Below are positions 11,375-23,539 of a DNA stretch of 64,000 bases, in pieces; the stretch's first letter is position 1; every line of letters begins with the position of its first letter. A program made the position numbers and the translations under genes. The stretch comes from Ecdyonurus torrentis (lineage: Eukaryota; Arthropoda; Insecta; Ephemeroptera; Heptageniidae), in the NCBI GenBank assembly GCA_949318235.1, contig OX439137.1, forward strand, positions 3,502,456 to 3,566,455, given 5' to 3'. The notes under the pieces were generated by a model. It did no database searches, had not been told where the DNA came from, and was given only the letters and a program-made list of their open reading frames with translations.

Positions 11375-11592
11375 CTTGTTTCGAAAAAAAGGCCTATCTT
11401 GTATTTTGTCAGTGGAAGCAAAAAGGCCTATCTCGTTTTTTGTCAGTGGAAGCAAAAGGCCTATCTCGTTCCCGAACGTTATGGAGATAACGACAAATAA
11501 TAATAGATAATAACGACAAAAAACGAGATAGGCCTTTTGCTTCCACTGACAAAATACAAGATAGGCCTTTTTTTCGCAACAAGATCGATTTG
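11375..11592. mobile_element. Palindrome with internal direct repeats
   Basis: The unit AAAAGGCCTATCTYGT with GTCAGTGGAAGC occurs three times on the left arm and in inverted form on the right. Center near 11490. Confidence 0.75.
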
Positions 11593-11729
11593 TTACTTGA
11601 TATTTTCAAAATGTCAACAAAAGCTTTTATTAGTCACCCCCAGATTCTACCTTATTACTACAATATACTTGCTTTAAATATTATTGTTTAAAGTTTTTAT
11701 GTGGTTACGACTCCAAATTTCATGCTTAA

Positions 11730-13542
11730 AGCAACTGACCAGACTTCATAGGAATTGATTTTATATCACTTTTAAGATATTAGCAAAGTCAAATCTGCAA
11801 TATTTTTATAAGAAAAATTTGTAACTAAATTAAAAATAATTATCAAAATTATCTTCTTTTCATACCTTATTTTGACTTGGCAAACGCGCTCAGGTGAGCG
11901 GAGGGGAAGTGAGGGAGTAGTAGGTGAGGGGAGGAACAGAGAGATAGATCGAGAGAGAGAAAAGAAAGAGCACATTATGTTTTTTTGGAAGTTCGAATTG
12001 TTATAATTCATAAATTAAATGTCAGAAAAAATTGAACTGACTTTTGCCGTGCTGCATGTATAATATCTGAAAAATACATTTTATCAATTTCAAATTTTTA
12101 TCGCAATCTGTTTGCTCGTAATCCATTTATTAGTACTGTAAACTGTAGTATCCGATTTGGTACTTTGTTGAAAAGCAGGGGATTTACATATTACTTTTTC
12201 TTTCCAAATCATACCACCAGACTAGCAATAAAAATTTCAAAATAAAATCATAGTCAAGAAATGTTGTTTATTCTTAACGTATATTTAATTTAATTTGCAA
12301 GCATCCGCTTTGCAAACATTTAAAAATTAAATGAAACCCCGCGTTCTTTGAATGTTTTGAAGCTGAAAATTGTTTTAGGGGTGTAATGTTGTACTTTTAA
12401 AAGATTTCTTTAAGATAAAAAAAACTACAAAGTTAACAAAAATTATGAATAAATTAACTTATGAGCACTGTATTTACGCAACCCGCAGTACATCAACATT
12501 AAAAAAATATATAATATTAATATTTAAACAGCAATAGTAATAATGTCACTGAAGTAATTAGAATACTATCTTTTTATTAAATATAGTCTTTTAAAATTGC
12601 AAATTTGCACCCCTAAAATAATTTTTAGCTTCAAAACATTGAAAGCAGCAATTTCTGGACTTTAATTTTATTTTGAAATTTCTATTGCTGGCGGTATGGT
12701 TGCAAAGAAGAAAAAAAAATTTAATTTCATGTTTTTCAACAAATAGAGTTTACTAATAAATTAATTTTGAGCTAACAAATTGCGATACAAATTTCGAGTT
12801 GATAAAATGTATTGTCAGATATATATGCCGCATGGCAAAAAGTAATTTCATTAATTTTTTCCTTGCCTTTTATATTCGAACTATAACAATTATTCAACTT
12901 CGTAAATACAGAAATTTCTAATATGAGCTTTATTTCACTATTCAGAAAGTTCTTTTCAGAGTACTTTTGGCTAAACTTAGATTAATGAACAAATAAAAAA
13001 TACCTTTTGATGTGATTTGCATTATATCATATATATGTTATAATTGTATCTGACGAGTAACTTTACTATTTTATAACTAAATATTTCATATAAATATAAC
13101 ATATACATGTAGGTACAGTGTGAAATTATTGTGTGCAAAGTTCGTTTAAAAACTATTTTTTCATTATTGCACCTTGCGATTGAAAATTCATTTCAATCCT
13201 TTTGCATTTTTCGCGCTTATTGTTCCTTCACCAAGGTCAACAATCCTGACGTCAGAAAAAAGCGCTGTTCTGATTGGTCAACAATCCTGACGTCAGAAAT
13301 GAGCACTGCTCTTATTGGTCTTATTCTCCCACCTTCGTACTGCAGCATATTCAGCTGGAGCAGAGGTAGAGCCAGGTTGCCGCGACAACAATCCTGACAT
13401 CAGAAATGTTCATTTAAGGGATGGGCTTAATTTTTTTTTTGACCTTAGGGTGCGTCGCTTGCCCGCGGCTAATGTATTTTAGTAAATGAAATATTAGTTA
13501 GAAAACTTTAAAAAATACTTGTCTCTAGCCTGGTCAGTTGCT
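11730..13542. mobile_element. 1.8 kb TTAA-flanked degenerate inverted-repeat element
   Basis: Ends AAGCAACTGACCAG and CTGGTCAGTTGCTT, with TTAA at 11726-11729 and 13543-13546. Inner arms about 12030-12450 and 12600-12850 are imperfect complements (AAAATTTCAAAATAAAAT with its complement; TTTTAGGGGTG with CACCCCTAAAA). The right part has three copies of CAATCCTGACRTCAGAAA. Confidence 0.65.
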
Positions 13543-13577
13543 TTAATGGAAAATCTTCTAAAAACTTTTATACTTAA

Positions 13578-13939
13578 AGTCCTTGTCAAATGACTTTTTT
13601 ATCATTTAGAATACTAGATTGATAATTATCATACCTTATGAATTAGACACCAACACGTTGATTTTGTATCTATTTTCATTTTGACTGTTATGTCACGTAT
13701 CTGACATCACAATGTACAGATGGGCCGTGATAGGGGTAAAGAACTTGAGGGAGGGGTTTAAATTTATCACGTGACCAGAACGGTGACTGTGATTGGCGGC
13801 GGTACATTGTGACGTCAGATATGTGATATAACAGTTAATATGAAAATAAATTCAAAGTCAACGTGTTGGTGTCTAATTCATGGTTAATAAGATATGATAA
13901 TTATTAACTAAATGATAAAAAAGTAAGTTGACAAGGGAT
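13578..13939. mobile_element. TTAA fold-back element, family A copy 2
   Basis: TTAA at 13574-13577 and 13940-13943 border arms AGTCCTTGTCAA and TTGACAAGGGAT. CACGTG, TGACRTCA and CCCCTCCCTCAAG (inverted) lie in the core. Only about 31 bp separate it from the previous TTAA element. Confidence 0.8.
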
Positions 13940-13999
13940 TTAACAGGATGGAGCTGTATACATATAGAAATAAAATATTGAGCAAAGTAACAGTAAGTT

Positions 14000-14920
14000 G
14001 TGGTGCAGCTAAAATACTTACAAATTTTTTTTTCTGCCTAAAAATCTCATCTGTAGTAATTTTTAACTTTTACATAAGAATTCCAGCATAATCATATGGC
14101 CACTGCGCACAAATTTATCTATAATTGTTGATAATGAAGTTTTTCATGCAAAAATTTTATATATAAATATTTCAATTTACAAAAACTGGCATGGTTATGA
14201 AAAAGAGTCTTATAAAGTTGACCTGTACACAAAATAAACTGATAAATCATGAAATATAGGTCTGCAGTATATCATGCATACATATAGTGTCTCTTAACTT
14301 GCCTCTAGCCTCATAAACTGAGGTTTAAAAATGTTAGTTTAAACATTTTCTGGTGTTCATGAAAACCAGAACACGATAGAATCTGTATGGTTCAGACCAA
14401 GTCGTAATGGCTTTTTACAGGTTACTGTATTTGTATTTAAAAGGAAAAAAATAAACTCCCAATTGTTGTCATTAAAAAAAAAATACTAAAGTGAGAGCAT
14501 TTTTGACATCACCATTGAGTTCAATCCAAAATTTCAAGTTTCAAATCTCTAGCTTTATTAGTTAAGGAGATAATAACTTTTATAAACTTTTCATAAACAC
14601 ATCTAATAACTGGGTCTGAACCATAATAGTAGTTTACCTACTTTATAGCTAAGTACGCAGGGGTTCTTAAATAGTTTACTCTACTAAACACAATGATTTT
14701 GGACATAAAAATTGCAATAAAATATACCTATTATATAGGCCTATATATATAGGGATATATATTTTTTTTTTTCAATGCTGTTTTGATATAATATAATTGA
14801 TGAGTGTAGCCTTTAAGAGTTAGAAAGGCTTATTATTTCTGGTATTATAAAATGCTGAACCCCTACATTGCATTTAAGAAGTCAATGCTAATTATGTTAA
14901 TAAGTGTGACCATAAGAAAC
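14000..14920. other. Intergenic AT-rich stretch, nothing recognised
   Basis: No coding frame, RNA gene or clear inverted repeat seen. Confidence 0.4.
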
Positions 14921-14931
14921 ACAGGGGTGGA

Positions 14932-15053
14932 TCCAGAGGGGGGAGGGGGGACCGTAAATACATTACAGGTATTACCCCCCTCTTCCCCTTCGGGATTAAC
15001 ATTGCAGTAAATGAAATCACCCCCTCCAAAATTTTAAGCTGGATCTATTGCTG
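14932..15053. mobile_element. Short hAT-like MITE
   Basis: Begins CAGGGGTGGATCCAG and ends CTGGATCTATTGCTG. Flanks AAGAAACA and CAGAAACA agree at 7 of 8 positions. Shares ATACATTACAGGTATTACC with 7048-7205. Confidence 0.7.
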
Positions 15054-15852
15054 CAGAAACAAGGGAGAGAATAACTAGTGAAATTAATATGGGGCCTTAT
15101 GGAAGCAAAAATTACAAAAATTATAGTGCTTTACAAAATTATATATAATTTGTTAACATTTTTAGAGTTGTCTCATTCTTTTTCTTTTTCTTTTTTTTTA
15201 ATGATTAGTTTTTTTTTTTTTTTTTTTTTTTAATTTTCATGATGTAAAAATAATTTTCAAATTAAAAGTTTTAAGATTAAAACCTATAAACTAAAAGACT
15301 TTTCAGAGTGAAATTAATATTAAGCGATTATTTGTGTGTGTTTTGTGTGCTATTATTAGTATTAGTACTAATATCCTAACCAATATTTTGTAAGTATTTA
15401 ACAAAACTAATTGAATTATTTTGATAATAATATGATAATGATAATAATAGAGGGTATTTTTAATTTTAAAAAAAAGTTACTAATTTGAATAATATTTGCT
15501 GCTAAAATTTTAATTTCCACATTTACATGTAATCTTTAAAGTGTAATAACTTAAATATTTGATCATGTTTTCACACGTTTGACATAACTAAACTTTTAAG
15601 TAACATTTCTTCTTTACTTTGTGTTAATATTATAATTCACAACCGTCTAGTTGGCGAGATATCAGTCAGTCACCTACTCCCTTAAATTAAATATAAAAAC
15701 TATATTAATCAGATGAATTAACAATAACTAAAACAAATATAAATAACCTAATTAATAATTTAATTTGCTAATTATAGTACATAGAAAATTTTAATAAAAT
15801 ATATCACCACAGTTGGATGTAATAAATATAAAAGAAAAATAATATTAGAAAC

Positions 15853-15945
15853 CAGCAAGAACCTTACCATAGTGAAGAGAGTCCCACAGTCAATTGAACA
15901 ATCTTGCTAGCACAGATATAATAAACATATTGTATAACTTTGTGT
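15853..15945 (+). repeat. D-type half pair with minimal core
   Basis: AACCAGCAAGAACCTTACC to CTTGCTAGCACAGATATAA, then directly AACATATTGTATAACTTT. The same two halves enclose palindromes at 9138 and 52207. Upstream 15070-15850 is AT-rich with no feature seen, except a CACCTACTCCCTTAAA end fragment near 15677. Confidence 0.55.
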
Positions 15946-15954
15946 AATTAATTA

Positions 15955-16290
15955 GGAAAGGTTAAAACCATTTCGGTTTGAATTGATAATCAAAGAAAAG
16001 GATAAGAGAAACCAACAAGTGCCTTACCACGATGAGGTCTGTAGCTTGGTGAAATCTTGATGGCACAGGTTACACAAATATATTTACAAGTTAATTAAGA
16101 TGTTTCGAAGGCAACAGCCTGACTACACTCTAAGCAACTGGAGAAGAGGGCTGTTGCCCTCAAAACGTCTTAATTAACTTGTAAATATTTGTGGAAGCTG
16201 TGCCATCAAGATTTTCACCAAGCTACGGACCTCATTGTGGTAAGGCACTGCTTGTTGGTTTCTCCTATCCGTTTCTTTGATTATTAATGT
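15955..16290. mobile_element. Family D fold-back element
   Basis: Arms: AGGAAAGGTTAAAACCATTT, GAGAAACCAACAAGTGCCTT with the complement GGCACTGCTTGTTGGTTTC at the right. The core carries GAGGGCTGTTGCCCTCAAAA. Confidence 0.75.
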
Positions 16291-16852
16291 TTAATATATA
16301 AATAAAATGAAAAATTTCACCTAACTTTGGGATAGCTCTTCAATTTGGTAAATACCATAGCTGGTCTTCAATCTTTTCCTTTTAAATATCATATCATATT
16401 TATAATAATTAAGGAAAGAAATTGACTTTGCATTTTAGTTGATTGATAAAAAGCTGAAAGAATAAAATATTGATTCAAAAAAAAATTGCAATAATTTCTC
16501 CAATCTTTTTATCAATCAATATTTATTTAATAATGAATTTAAATTTGACCAACAGTAGGCACTTGCCAACAATGTTTTCAGAAATCAGCAAATTCTGCTT
16601 TAGAACTAAAAAAAATTAGTGAAAGATTTATATTCCTTATTATAACTTTTTATTTTTTTTTTAATCAAAGAGGCATCTTTAACATACCTAATATTGCACA
16701 ATTAAAAATAAAAATTATTATTATTATTTACCATTGTGAGAATTTGATGATGCTAGGTTTTGTAAATCATCTAAATTAAAAGTATCACACAATATAAAAT
16801 TTATTTCTGCACAAATATATATTTTGATCTGTATTTTCACAAAATAAAAATA

Positions 16853-16994
16853 TATATCAGTTCTTCCGGATAGAAATGTCGTTGTAGAGTTTTTTTGCCA
16901 TGCGACTATGAGCTCTATGAAAAGAACAGGTAAGATTCAAGGTCGCATCACAAAAAAACCTCTACAACGACATTTCTATCTGGAAGACTTGATA
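16853..16994. mobile_element. 140 bp palindrome
   Basis: ATAGAAATGTCGTTGTAGAG and CTCTACAACGACATTTCTAT form exact arms; ATATCAGTTCTTCC and GGAAGACTTGATAT extend them. Confidence 0.8.
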
Positions 16995-17244
16995 TGTAAT
17001 TAAAATAAGACTGGTAATTTTGAATAAATAAATAACAAAGAAAATATATAGTCAGAATAAAAATATTGTACAAAATTTAGAATAATATAATAAACTTAAC
17101 TATGTACTGTGCATCTTTATTTACACTAAAAATAAAATAAGTTTTGACACTTAATATAAATTTTGTATTTTATTGTTTTCCATTTTCAGTGCTATTAAAT
17201 CCTTGGTTGGCTGGTAAGCACAGGCTTATTGTGTTGTCTGAACC

Positions 17245-17325
17245 AAAGGAGCAATGCCGAGCGTGGTCAGTACTTGGATGGGTAAAACTGTACAAAGACT
17301 GGTGGCATACAGGGCTGTGCTTAAT
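17245..17325 (+). pseudogene. 5S rRNA-like fragment (possible 5S-derived SINE head)
   Basis: GCGTGGTCAGTACTTGGATG and the following GGT match the 3' half of 5S rRNA (box C region; AGTACTTGGATGGG is identical to the usual 5S), with weaker similarity on to GGCATACAGGGCTGTGC. The 5' half of 5S is not seen. It may be a 5S pseudogene or part of a 5S-derived SINE. Confidence 0.65.
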
Positions 17326-17353
17326 TAATACCAACCTTCACCCAATGTTTTGA

Positions 17354-17515
17354 TAATTAAAAAGATTTGACAGAAAAACACTTAGATTAGGAAAAATTGG
17401 GGAATGGGAGATAATATTTGCTTTGAGTTGCCCTGTTCATACTATCTCCCATTCTCCATTTTTTTCTAATCTATCTATGTCTTTTTCTATCAAATATTTT
17501 TAATTATCAACTATT
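17354..17515. mobile_element. Family F fold-back copy
   Basis: TTAGATTAGGAAAAATTGGG on the left faces its near-complement CTCCATTTTTTTCTAATCTA on the right. The element begins just after the 5S-like fragment. Confidence 0.65.
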
Positions 17516-17549
17516 GCAAAGACGATTTTTTCCTACATATTTATTAATC

Positions 17550-17551
17550 TT

Positions 17552-17592
<41 letters not shown>
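17550..17592. repeat. Poly-T tract
   Basis: About 40 uninterrupted T. Confidence 0.9.
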
Positions 17593-17598
<6 letters not shown>

Positions 17599-17980
17599 TT
17601 ATTGTGTAGAGGATTAAGGAACTAAAATCAATAAAAAATCACGTAAATTTTTTGTACACACCAATAAGGTTTATTTATTGTATAGTACGTGCTGCAAATA
17701 CACACAATTATTGAAAATTGCATCAGTTTTGGAAAAGCACAAAGAAGTCATACATATGGATTACATAGGCTTCATTTCTATATATTCTCATTTTTTATTA
17801 TATAAAGGAGAATTAACATGATGTATTATTCTCTTTAACTTAGCCACTTCTATAATACAGTCTTAAAAATTAATAATGATTCTTTTTTAAAATTGTAGAC
17901 TTAATATAAATTAAATAAATTTTAATATATGTAAGAATTTAATCTAATTATTAGGTAATATATTATTATACACACCAGTG

Positions 17981-18259
17981 TAGGAGAAACCAACAAGCGC
18001 CTTACCACGATGAGGTCCGCAGCTCGGTGAAAATCTTGATGGCACAGGTTACACAAATATGTTTACAATTTTACTAAGATGTTTCTTTATTTATACTAAG
18101 TAAAATAGTAAAATTGTAAATATTTGTGTAACCTGTGCCATCAAGATTTTCTCCGAGCTGCGGACCTCATTGTGGTAAGGTACTTGTTGGTTTCTCCTAT
18201 CCTTTTCTTTGATTATCAATTCAAACCGAAATGGTTTTAACCTTTCCTAACTAATTACA
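17981..18259. mobile_element. Family D fold-back element between 14 bp direct repeats
   Basis: TAGGAGAAACCAACAAGCGC faces GTACTTGTTGGTTTCTCCTA. TATACACACCAGTG is present at 17967-17980 and 18260-18273. Confidence 0.75.
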
Positions 18260-18279
18260 TATACACACCAGTGTGTTTA

Positions 18280-19490
18280 ATAAATAAAAAAAGTTTTCTA
18301 TAGTTACTTGAAACTCAAAATCTAAAACAATATAGTGCACTTCAGCCACGGACTACAGCAAACAGCTAAAAAAAAAAAAAAAAAAAAAAAGTTTGTTTTC
18401 CATGACTTTAATAAACTTAAATAATATCTATGAAATATCTGGATTAAGTCCATTTTTAGATTTTTTTTATTTTTTTATTTATTTATTATTATTATTATTA
18501 TTTTTTTTTTTTTGCGTACTACATATGCCATGATGGTGCTATAGAAATTCTGTAGCTCGGGCTAGTGAATAGGAAAAAAAATGTAGGACAGTTTGATAAT
18601 TTTTGAGGTAATGAATAAAGAGCCTGCAATTTTCAAAAAGAAATATAAATTGTTTTTTTAAGACTAAAATTTGAATCTTCAACCAATAAGTCTGAAAAAA
18701 AAAAATGCAATAAAATGCAGTTCCATTCGACAAAATGTTCACATTATGGAAATAACATCACAATAACAAAATTTTGCCAAAAAAAAAAAAAAAAACATCA
18801 TGTGAACTCACCTTTATACTGAGCAAAAATTTGTTCTTTAGTAAAAAAAGCTATAATAAGTAAAAATTGATACATAAAAAAGAGCTTACAAAAAATACAT
18901 AATAACAATTACATTATAGAGCATATTAATAAATTTTCAAATTTAAATATCACAAATATATAATTCTTGGGTCATTTTGGTTTATTAAGAACATTTTTAT
19001 TATTTATTTATTTATTTATTTTTCTAGTAAGAAATTGCCAAAATATTTATTATTGAATTATTTTAAGACACGGTTTAATAATTTTTAATGTAAGTATCTA
19101 TTAATAGATCCTTTTTAAAACTCAGTTTTTTAATATGTAAAAAAGTGCATTTTAAACACTAAAAAAAATGTATTTTTAAAAATCTGTATCATAAAATTAA
19201 AACTTTTTAAAAATTATAAAATTTTTAAAAGTTGTTTGATGACAAATTTTAAACCATATAAAATCAATAATTACTTATTTTTATTTTTTTAGATTGATTG
19301 TATAAATGTGTTCATGTTCATATACATATAAAAAAAATACAGCCATCTAGAAATAAGTTTTTATGTTATTTTGAATGGTAAAAAGAAGTCCAGTTTACGT
19401 ACAGTATCCAAACGTTTCATTAGAGGCTGCTACAAAATATTTAAAAATTTCCCACGCTTTAAATTTACTTCCCCCCCCCCCCCCCCCCGC
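18280..19490. other. AT-rich intergenic DNA with homopolymers
   Basis: A-tract 18370-18390, T-tracts, and a C-tract of about 18 at 19471-19488. No gene or element recognised. Confidence 0.4.
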
Positions 19491-19499
19491 CCCCTAGGA

Positions 19500-19700
19500 A
19501 TCTCTATTGACCACTTATGTTTACTCAAAATGCGGAAAAGGAAGTGCCGGAAGAGGAAACCATATGACAGTAAAAGTGGGAGAAAAGTTGGTGCCAGCAG
19601 CAAGCTAGGCCTGAGCTACCTCCCACTTTTACTGCCACGTGGTTTCCTCTTCCAGCCATTTCCTTTTCCGTATTTTGAGTAAACATAAACAGTCAGGGTT
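19500..19700. mobile_element. Palindrome family J, copy 1
   Basis: Arms TTTACTCAAAATGCGGAAAA and the complement TTCCGTATTTTGAGTAAA. The center is GCCAGCAGCAAGCTAGGC. A second copy is at 48575-48752. Confidence 0.75.
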
Positions 19701-20404
19701 TACGAACAGAATTAATATTTAAAAAATTTTGAGTTTTAAAAGGATCTAAATTTGAAAATAAATATATTAAGAAGGTGAAATTTCTAGTTTTTTGTGATAG
19801 AAAAATCAGCCTTATTTACATTAAACACCAGAGTTTAAAAAGTGATTTATCAATGAATTTGTCATTTTTCTGTGTTTTTAATAGCAATGTATCTATAATT
19901 TTGTACACTCAAAACAGTAAAAAATTAACCAGTCTTCCTTAACAAATGTTATGAAAGTGGTTTCCTCTATAGAAAGACTGGACATTTTTTACCAATCCAA
20001 GTGTACACAAACAAATTATGTTTTTAGAAATATTTTAACAGTGATTTTTGTATTTTATATTATATGTTCAATGTTATTTAGAATTTGCCTTTTACTAAAT
20101 GTAATTAAATTATTTAATTTGAAAATGAATGAAATGCGTTAAAACAATATTTTAAAACAATTTTTTTTTGTCCATATATAAAATAAAGGTAATTTTTTCA
20201 TTTCTACATTAAATATCTTATTTGAAAAGTGGAATTCTAGTGGGCAATTATGCATTTTTTAGTGATTTAAAAAAAAAACAACTTTTTATTTACTTATTAT
20301 TATTATTATTATTGCTTTCATAGCGTTGTGAGAATTCATAATACATGTTACTAGTTTTTAAATTCTTAGAGGCAGAATGGGGAGAAAAATAAATAAAAAT
20401 AAGT

Positions 20405-20636
20405 ATGGTAAAGGAGCCAGTTTTCAGCACCCTAACTAGTTTTTGGCAGCCTCTACTTTAACATTTTTTTTTTACCCCAGAAAAATGTAATTCCGAGAGC
20501 TGATGATTTTTTGTATCATACATATGAACCTCCCCTACCTCCATGATTTCTCTCAAAGCTCAGCTGTAGGTGGTTTTCCCACAAAAAATAAAGTGCCGAA
20601 AACTGGGGGTCTGCCGAAAACTGGTCCCTTTACCAT
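20405..20636. mobile_element. Terminal-inverted-repeat MITE
   Basis: ATGGTAAAGGAGCCAGTTTT at the left and AAAACTGGTCCCTTTACCAT at the right, 232 bp overall; most of the interior is not palindromic. Confidence 0.65.
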
Positions 20637-20831
20637 TAAGCTTACTTTACCTGATAGAAAAACTTACAAAAAAGTAGCTACGCTATATTGAATAGTAGTT
20701 CCTTCTGTGCTACAAAACAAATAGATTGTACACCATAATTAGTTAGCAATATTTATGCTATATGATATTGATGTAGCATAAAGTCAAGTTATTTCTTTTA
20801 TAAAAGTGATGGTACTTTTTTTTGGTCACTA

Positions 20832-20836
<5 letters not shown>

Positions 20837-20865
<29 letters not shown>

Positions 20866-20872
20866 AAACAAA

Positions 20873-20907
<35 letters not shown>
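20837..20907. repeat. Poly-A tracts
   Basis: Two A runs separated by ACAAACAAAC. Confidence 0.9.
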
Positions 20908-20908
<1 letters not shown>

Positions 20909-21188
20909 ATGAATCCACTTTTCGCTATACCCTTATTATAAATAGACCTGCATGTTTTTAATTGTGATATTTTTTTCATTTCTTTTTTTTAGGTATGCTA
21001 TAAAATATGGCTGGATAATGGACATAGATATATATTTGTACATATAAGAAAAAGGCAAGAAGTGAGGGGTTATACACAGTTTAAGCTACACATTTATGTA
21101 TATGATTTTTTCTTATCAAGTCACAGTTGTATGAAATAGGTTTCAAGTTTGTGGCTTAACATAAATTATTGTTATAAATTTATTTAAA

Positions 21189-21505
21189 GGAATAGACCAG
21201 AAGAAAACATAAGCATTTATATCACAAAACACTTGATGGGACTTACATAAATAACTATAGTTTGTCTCAAAACCTAACTGTAGCTCCGTAGCAGTGATCA
21301 GAAAATTTCAATTTATGCAACCTGCACAACATTTTTTACTAATTATTGCTTGTTTCTGATACATGGATAGTCAAGCAAATTGCATACTTTACAGTATTTT
21401 CATGCTCTCTCGTGGGTACAAATTGTCATCAGTTTTGAAGATCCCAATTTTGTGTTTACTATTACAAAGCACATGTTGTTTTATGTGATCTTTGGCTTTA
21501 ATATA
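21189..21505 (+). repeat. Dispersed repeat H, copy 2
   Basis: Closest to 56345-56695, sharing TTATATCACAAAACACTTGA, GCAACCTGCACAACATTTT and TCAGTTTTGAAGATCCCA. Confidence 0.7.
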
Positions 21506-21607
21506 AAAAAAAATGAATTAAAATGCTCTCTATTCTTATACTCTACTCACTTGTATACTTTCCTTTAAATATTAAGTCATTTTTATTGTATATAATTTTG
21601 AAAATAA

Positions 21608-21860
21608 TAATAAAGAATTACCAGCAAGGGTCTTACCACAGTAGAAGTTATATATGGAGAGGTTGAGATCTCACAGTTTTAGTTATAAAAACGTTCATAA
21701 CTGAGAGCTTTCGTCAGAGAACTTCAACCATGGTAATGATAATAATTAACGGCTTTTATTGGGCTAAATCAGGCTACAGAACCTCTTAATTTAACCCAAC
21801 TGTTTAACAGTACAGTCAGGCACAATTTTAAATTAGTATACACACAAAATTCATGATTTT

Positions 21861-21903
<43 letters not shown>

Positions 21904-21985
21904 ATTAAATAAATGTTTTTTAAATAATCCATATATATAATTTCTATGGTAAGGTCCTTGCTGGTAATTATATCCTTTGCTTTTT
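21608..21985. mobile_element. Degenerate family D element with T-tract
   Basis: ATTACCAGCAAGGGTCTTACC on the left and GGTAAGGTCCTTGCTGGTAAT on the right. The middle includes GAGAGCTTTCGTCA, as in 9966-10335, and about 40 T at 21858-21899. Confidence 0.65.
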
Positions 21986-22683
21986 ACTATTAATCCTAAC
22001 CATGATGTGTTTTTTTTTTCCTTGAATGAATATTGAAAATAACAGATTTTTATTACCCCATAATAGAGGGATTATGACACGAAAAAATGTGCTCGTTGGT
22101 AAATGTTATACCGACATTTTTTTCCCCATCAAAATTTTTTGTTTTATTCTTACATTAATTAATATTTGTGTAAAAAAAGCAATAACACTAAATATTTAAA
22201 GGAACAACAACTCTACATTACAAATTTAGAAGGGGGGGGGGGGGGAAAGGACAAAAAGGACACAAAAAAACAAAGAAAAAAAATTAAACTAAATGTTTTT
22301 TTTTTTCCTAATATAAAATGCCATCCAATAATAATATCATTATTTATTCCCCCACTTTATTCCTGTATATTCAGCCTTTTTTAAGAGAGCATTATAATAT
22401 AGTAAAAAGAAACAAAATTCTTAGGTACAAAAATGTCCATTAAATGTCTGCAAGTTTCATAGTTATAATCTCCACAATTTACTTTGTATTGTAATATTAA
22501 AATAATAAAAATGGCAATAATTACTTGTATCTAGCAATTTTAGATATTTTGTTTCTTGTAAATTGAGTGGAAAAAAATCCTTATCTGCCAATTACTTGTA
22601 GTACAATTATCATACTTTTCAAGTTATTACTTGAAATAGATATAAAATATAAAGCAAGCTCACAATAAGTTATGATGTATGTA

Positions 22684-22995
22684 TAGGGTGGTTTCATTCA
22701 TGTTAAAGTCGACGTCATAAGTGAGTACTAAATAACATTGGCCGGTATAGGAAAATATGGCACATTTTGCCAGTTTAAAAATACTTCTCAATTTTTTTGA
22801 GAGCATTGATGCTGTTAACAGGTTGAATTAGTACCTCAAGTATGTAAGAAAAATTATAATGACCAAAAAATAGCTAATTTTTCAAAGAAAATAGCCAAAA
22901 ACTACGTTTGTCCTATGCTGAGCAATGTTTTTTATTGCTCAAGAAGAGCATCAAAAAGCATTCAGAATGATGTCATGCGTACACACCCTATATGT
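22684..22995 (+). mobile_element. Family B element, most complete copy
   Basis: From TATAGGGTGGTTTCATTCATG to CACACCCTATA, about 310 bp, with GTTAAAGTCGACGTCATAA near the start. The stretch 22000-22680 before it shows only AT-rich DNA and a G-tract at 22232. Confidence 0.75.
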
Positions 22996-23261
22996 ATATG
23001 ATTATATACAGTAAAAATAAAAAAAGGCAGACATTTTTACCTAAAAAAATACAAACAAAATTGAATTGAAAAACTACGTATAAACTGTGACTTGTTTTAC
23101 AGTATAATATATAGTAAGCCAAAAGGTTACACACATTTATATAGGAAGCTGATACACATATAATTCTATATAATATATTTTAATATAGAAAATTACACCC
23201 ATATATTTATAACAACGATATATATTATAATATATTTTATTATATATAGATAGACATCAAT

Positions 23262-23527
23262 CACATTTAGTTCTAAAGAGAGAACTTTACCAGAGAAGTG
23301 ACATCCCAATGTGTTAGGCAGACACACAACACTCATTACGTTATACTTGGCAACACTGCAGAAATTACTATAGCGCACCCTCTGATTGGTTCCTCAAATC
23401 AGCCACTTCTGGCCTCTGATTGGTGCTGCAAAAAGCAATGTTGCCAAGTTAAAACTCTTGAGTGTTGCGGTCGGCTTAAAACATGGGGATGTCGCTTCTC
23501 TGTTAAAGTTCTCTAGTTCTAAGCTGC
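23262..23527. mobile_element. 266 bp imperfect palindrome
   Basis: AGTTCTAAAGAGAGAACTTTA faces AAAGTTCTCTAGTTCTAAGC; ACTTGGCAACA faces TGTTGCCAAGT. CTCTGATTGG occurs twice in the core. Confidence 0.7.
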
Positions 23528-23539
23528 TACGTAACATCA

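Noticed and set aside
13131..13397. 88-codon frame with repeated NNPDVR-type segments
   Set aside because: It lies in the TTAA inverted-repeat element and reflects the repeated CAATCCTGACGTCAGAAA motif.
17245..17325. Functional 5S rRNA gene
   Set aside because: Only the 3' half is recognisable and the stems cannot be completed.
20503..20691. 62-codon frame
   Set aside because: It overlaps the right terminal inverted repeat of a MITE, which explains the KTGG/KTGP segments.
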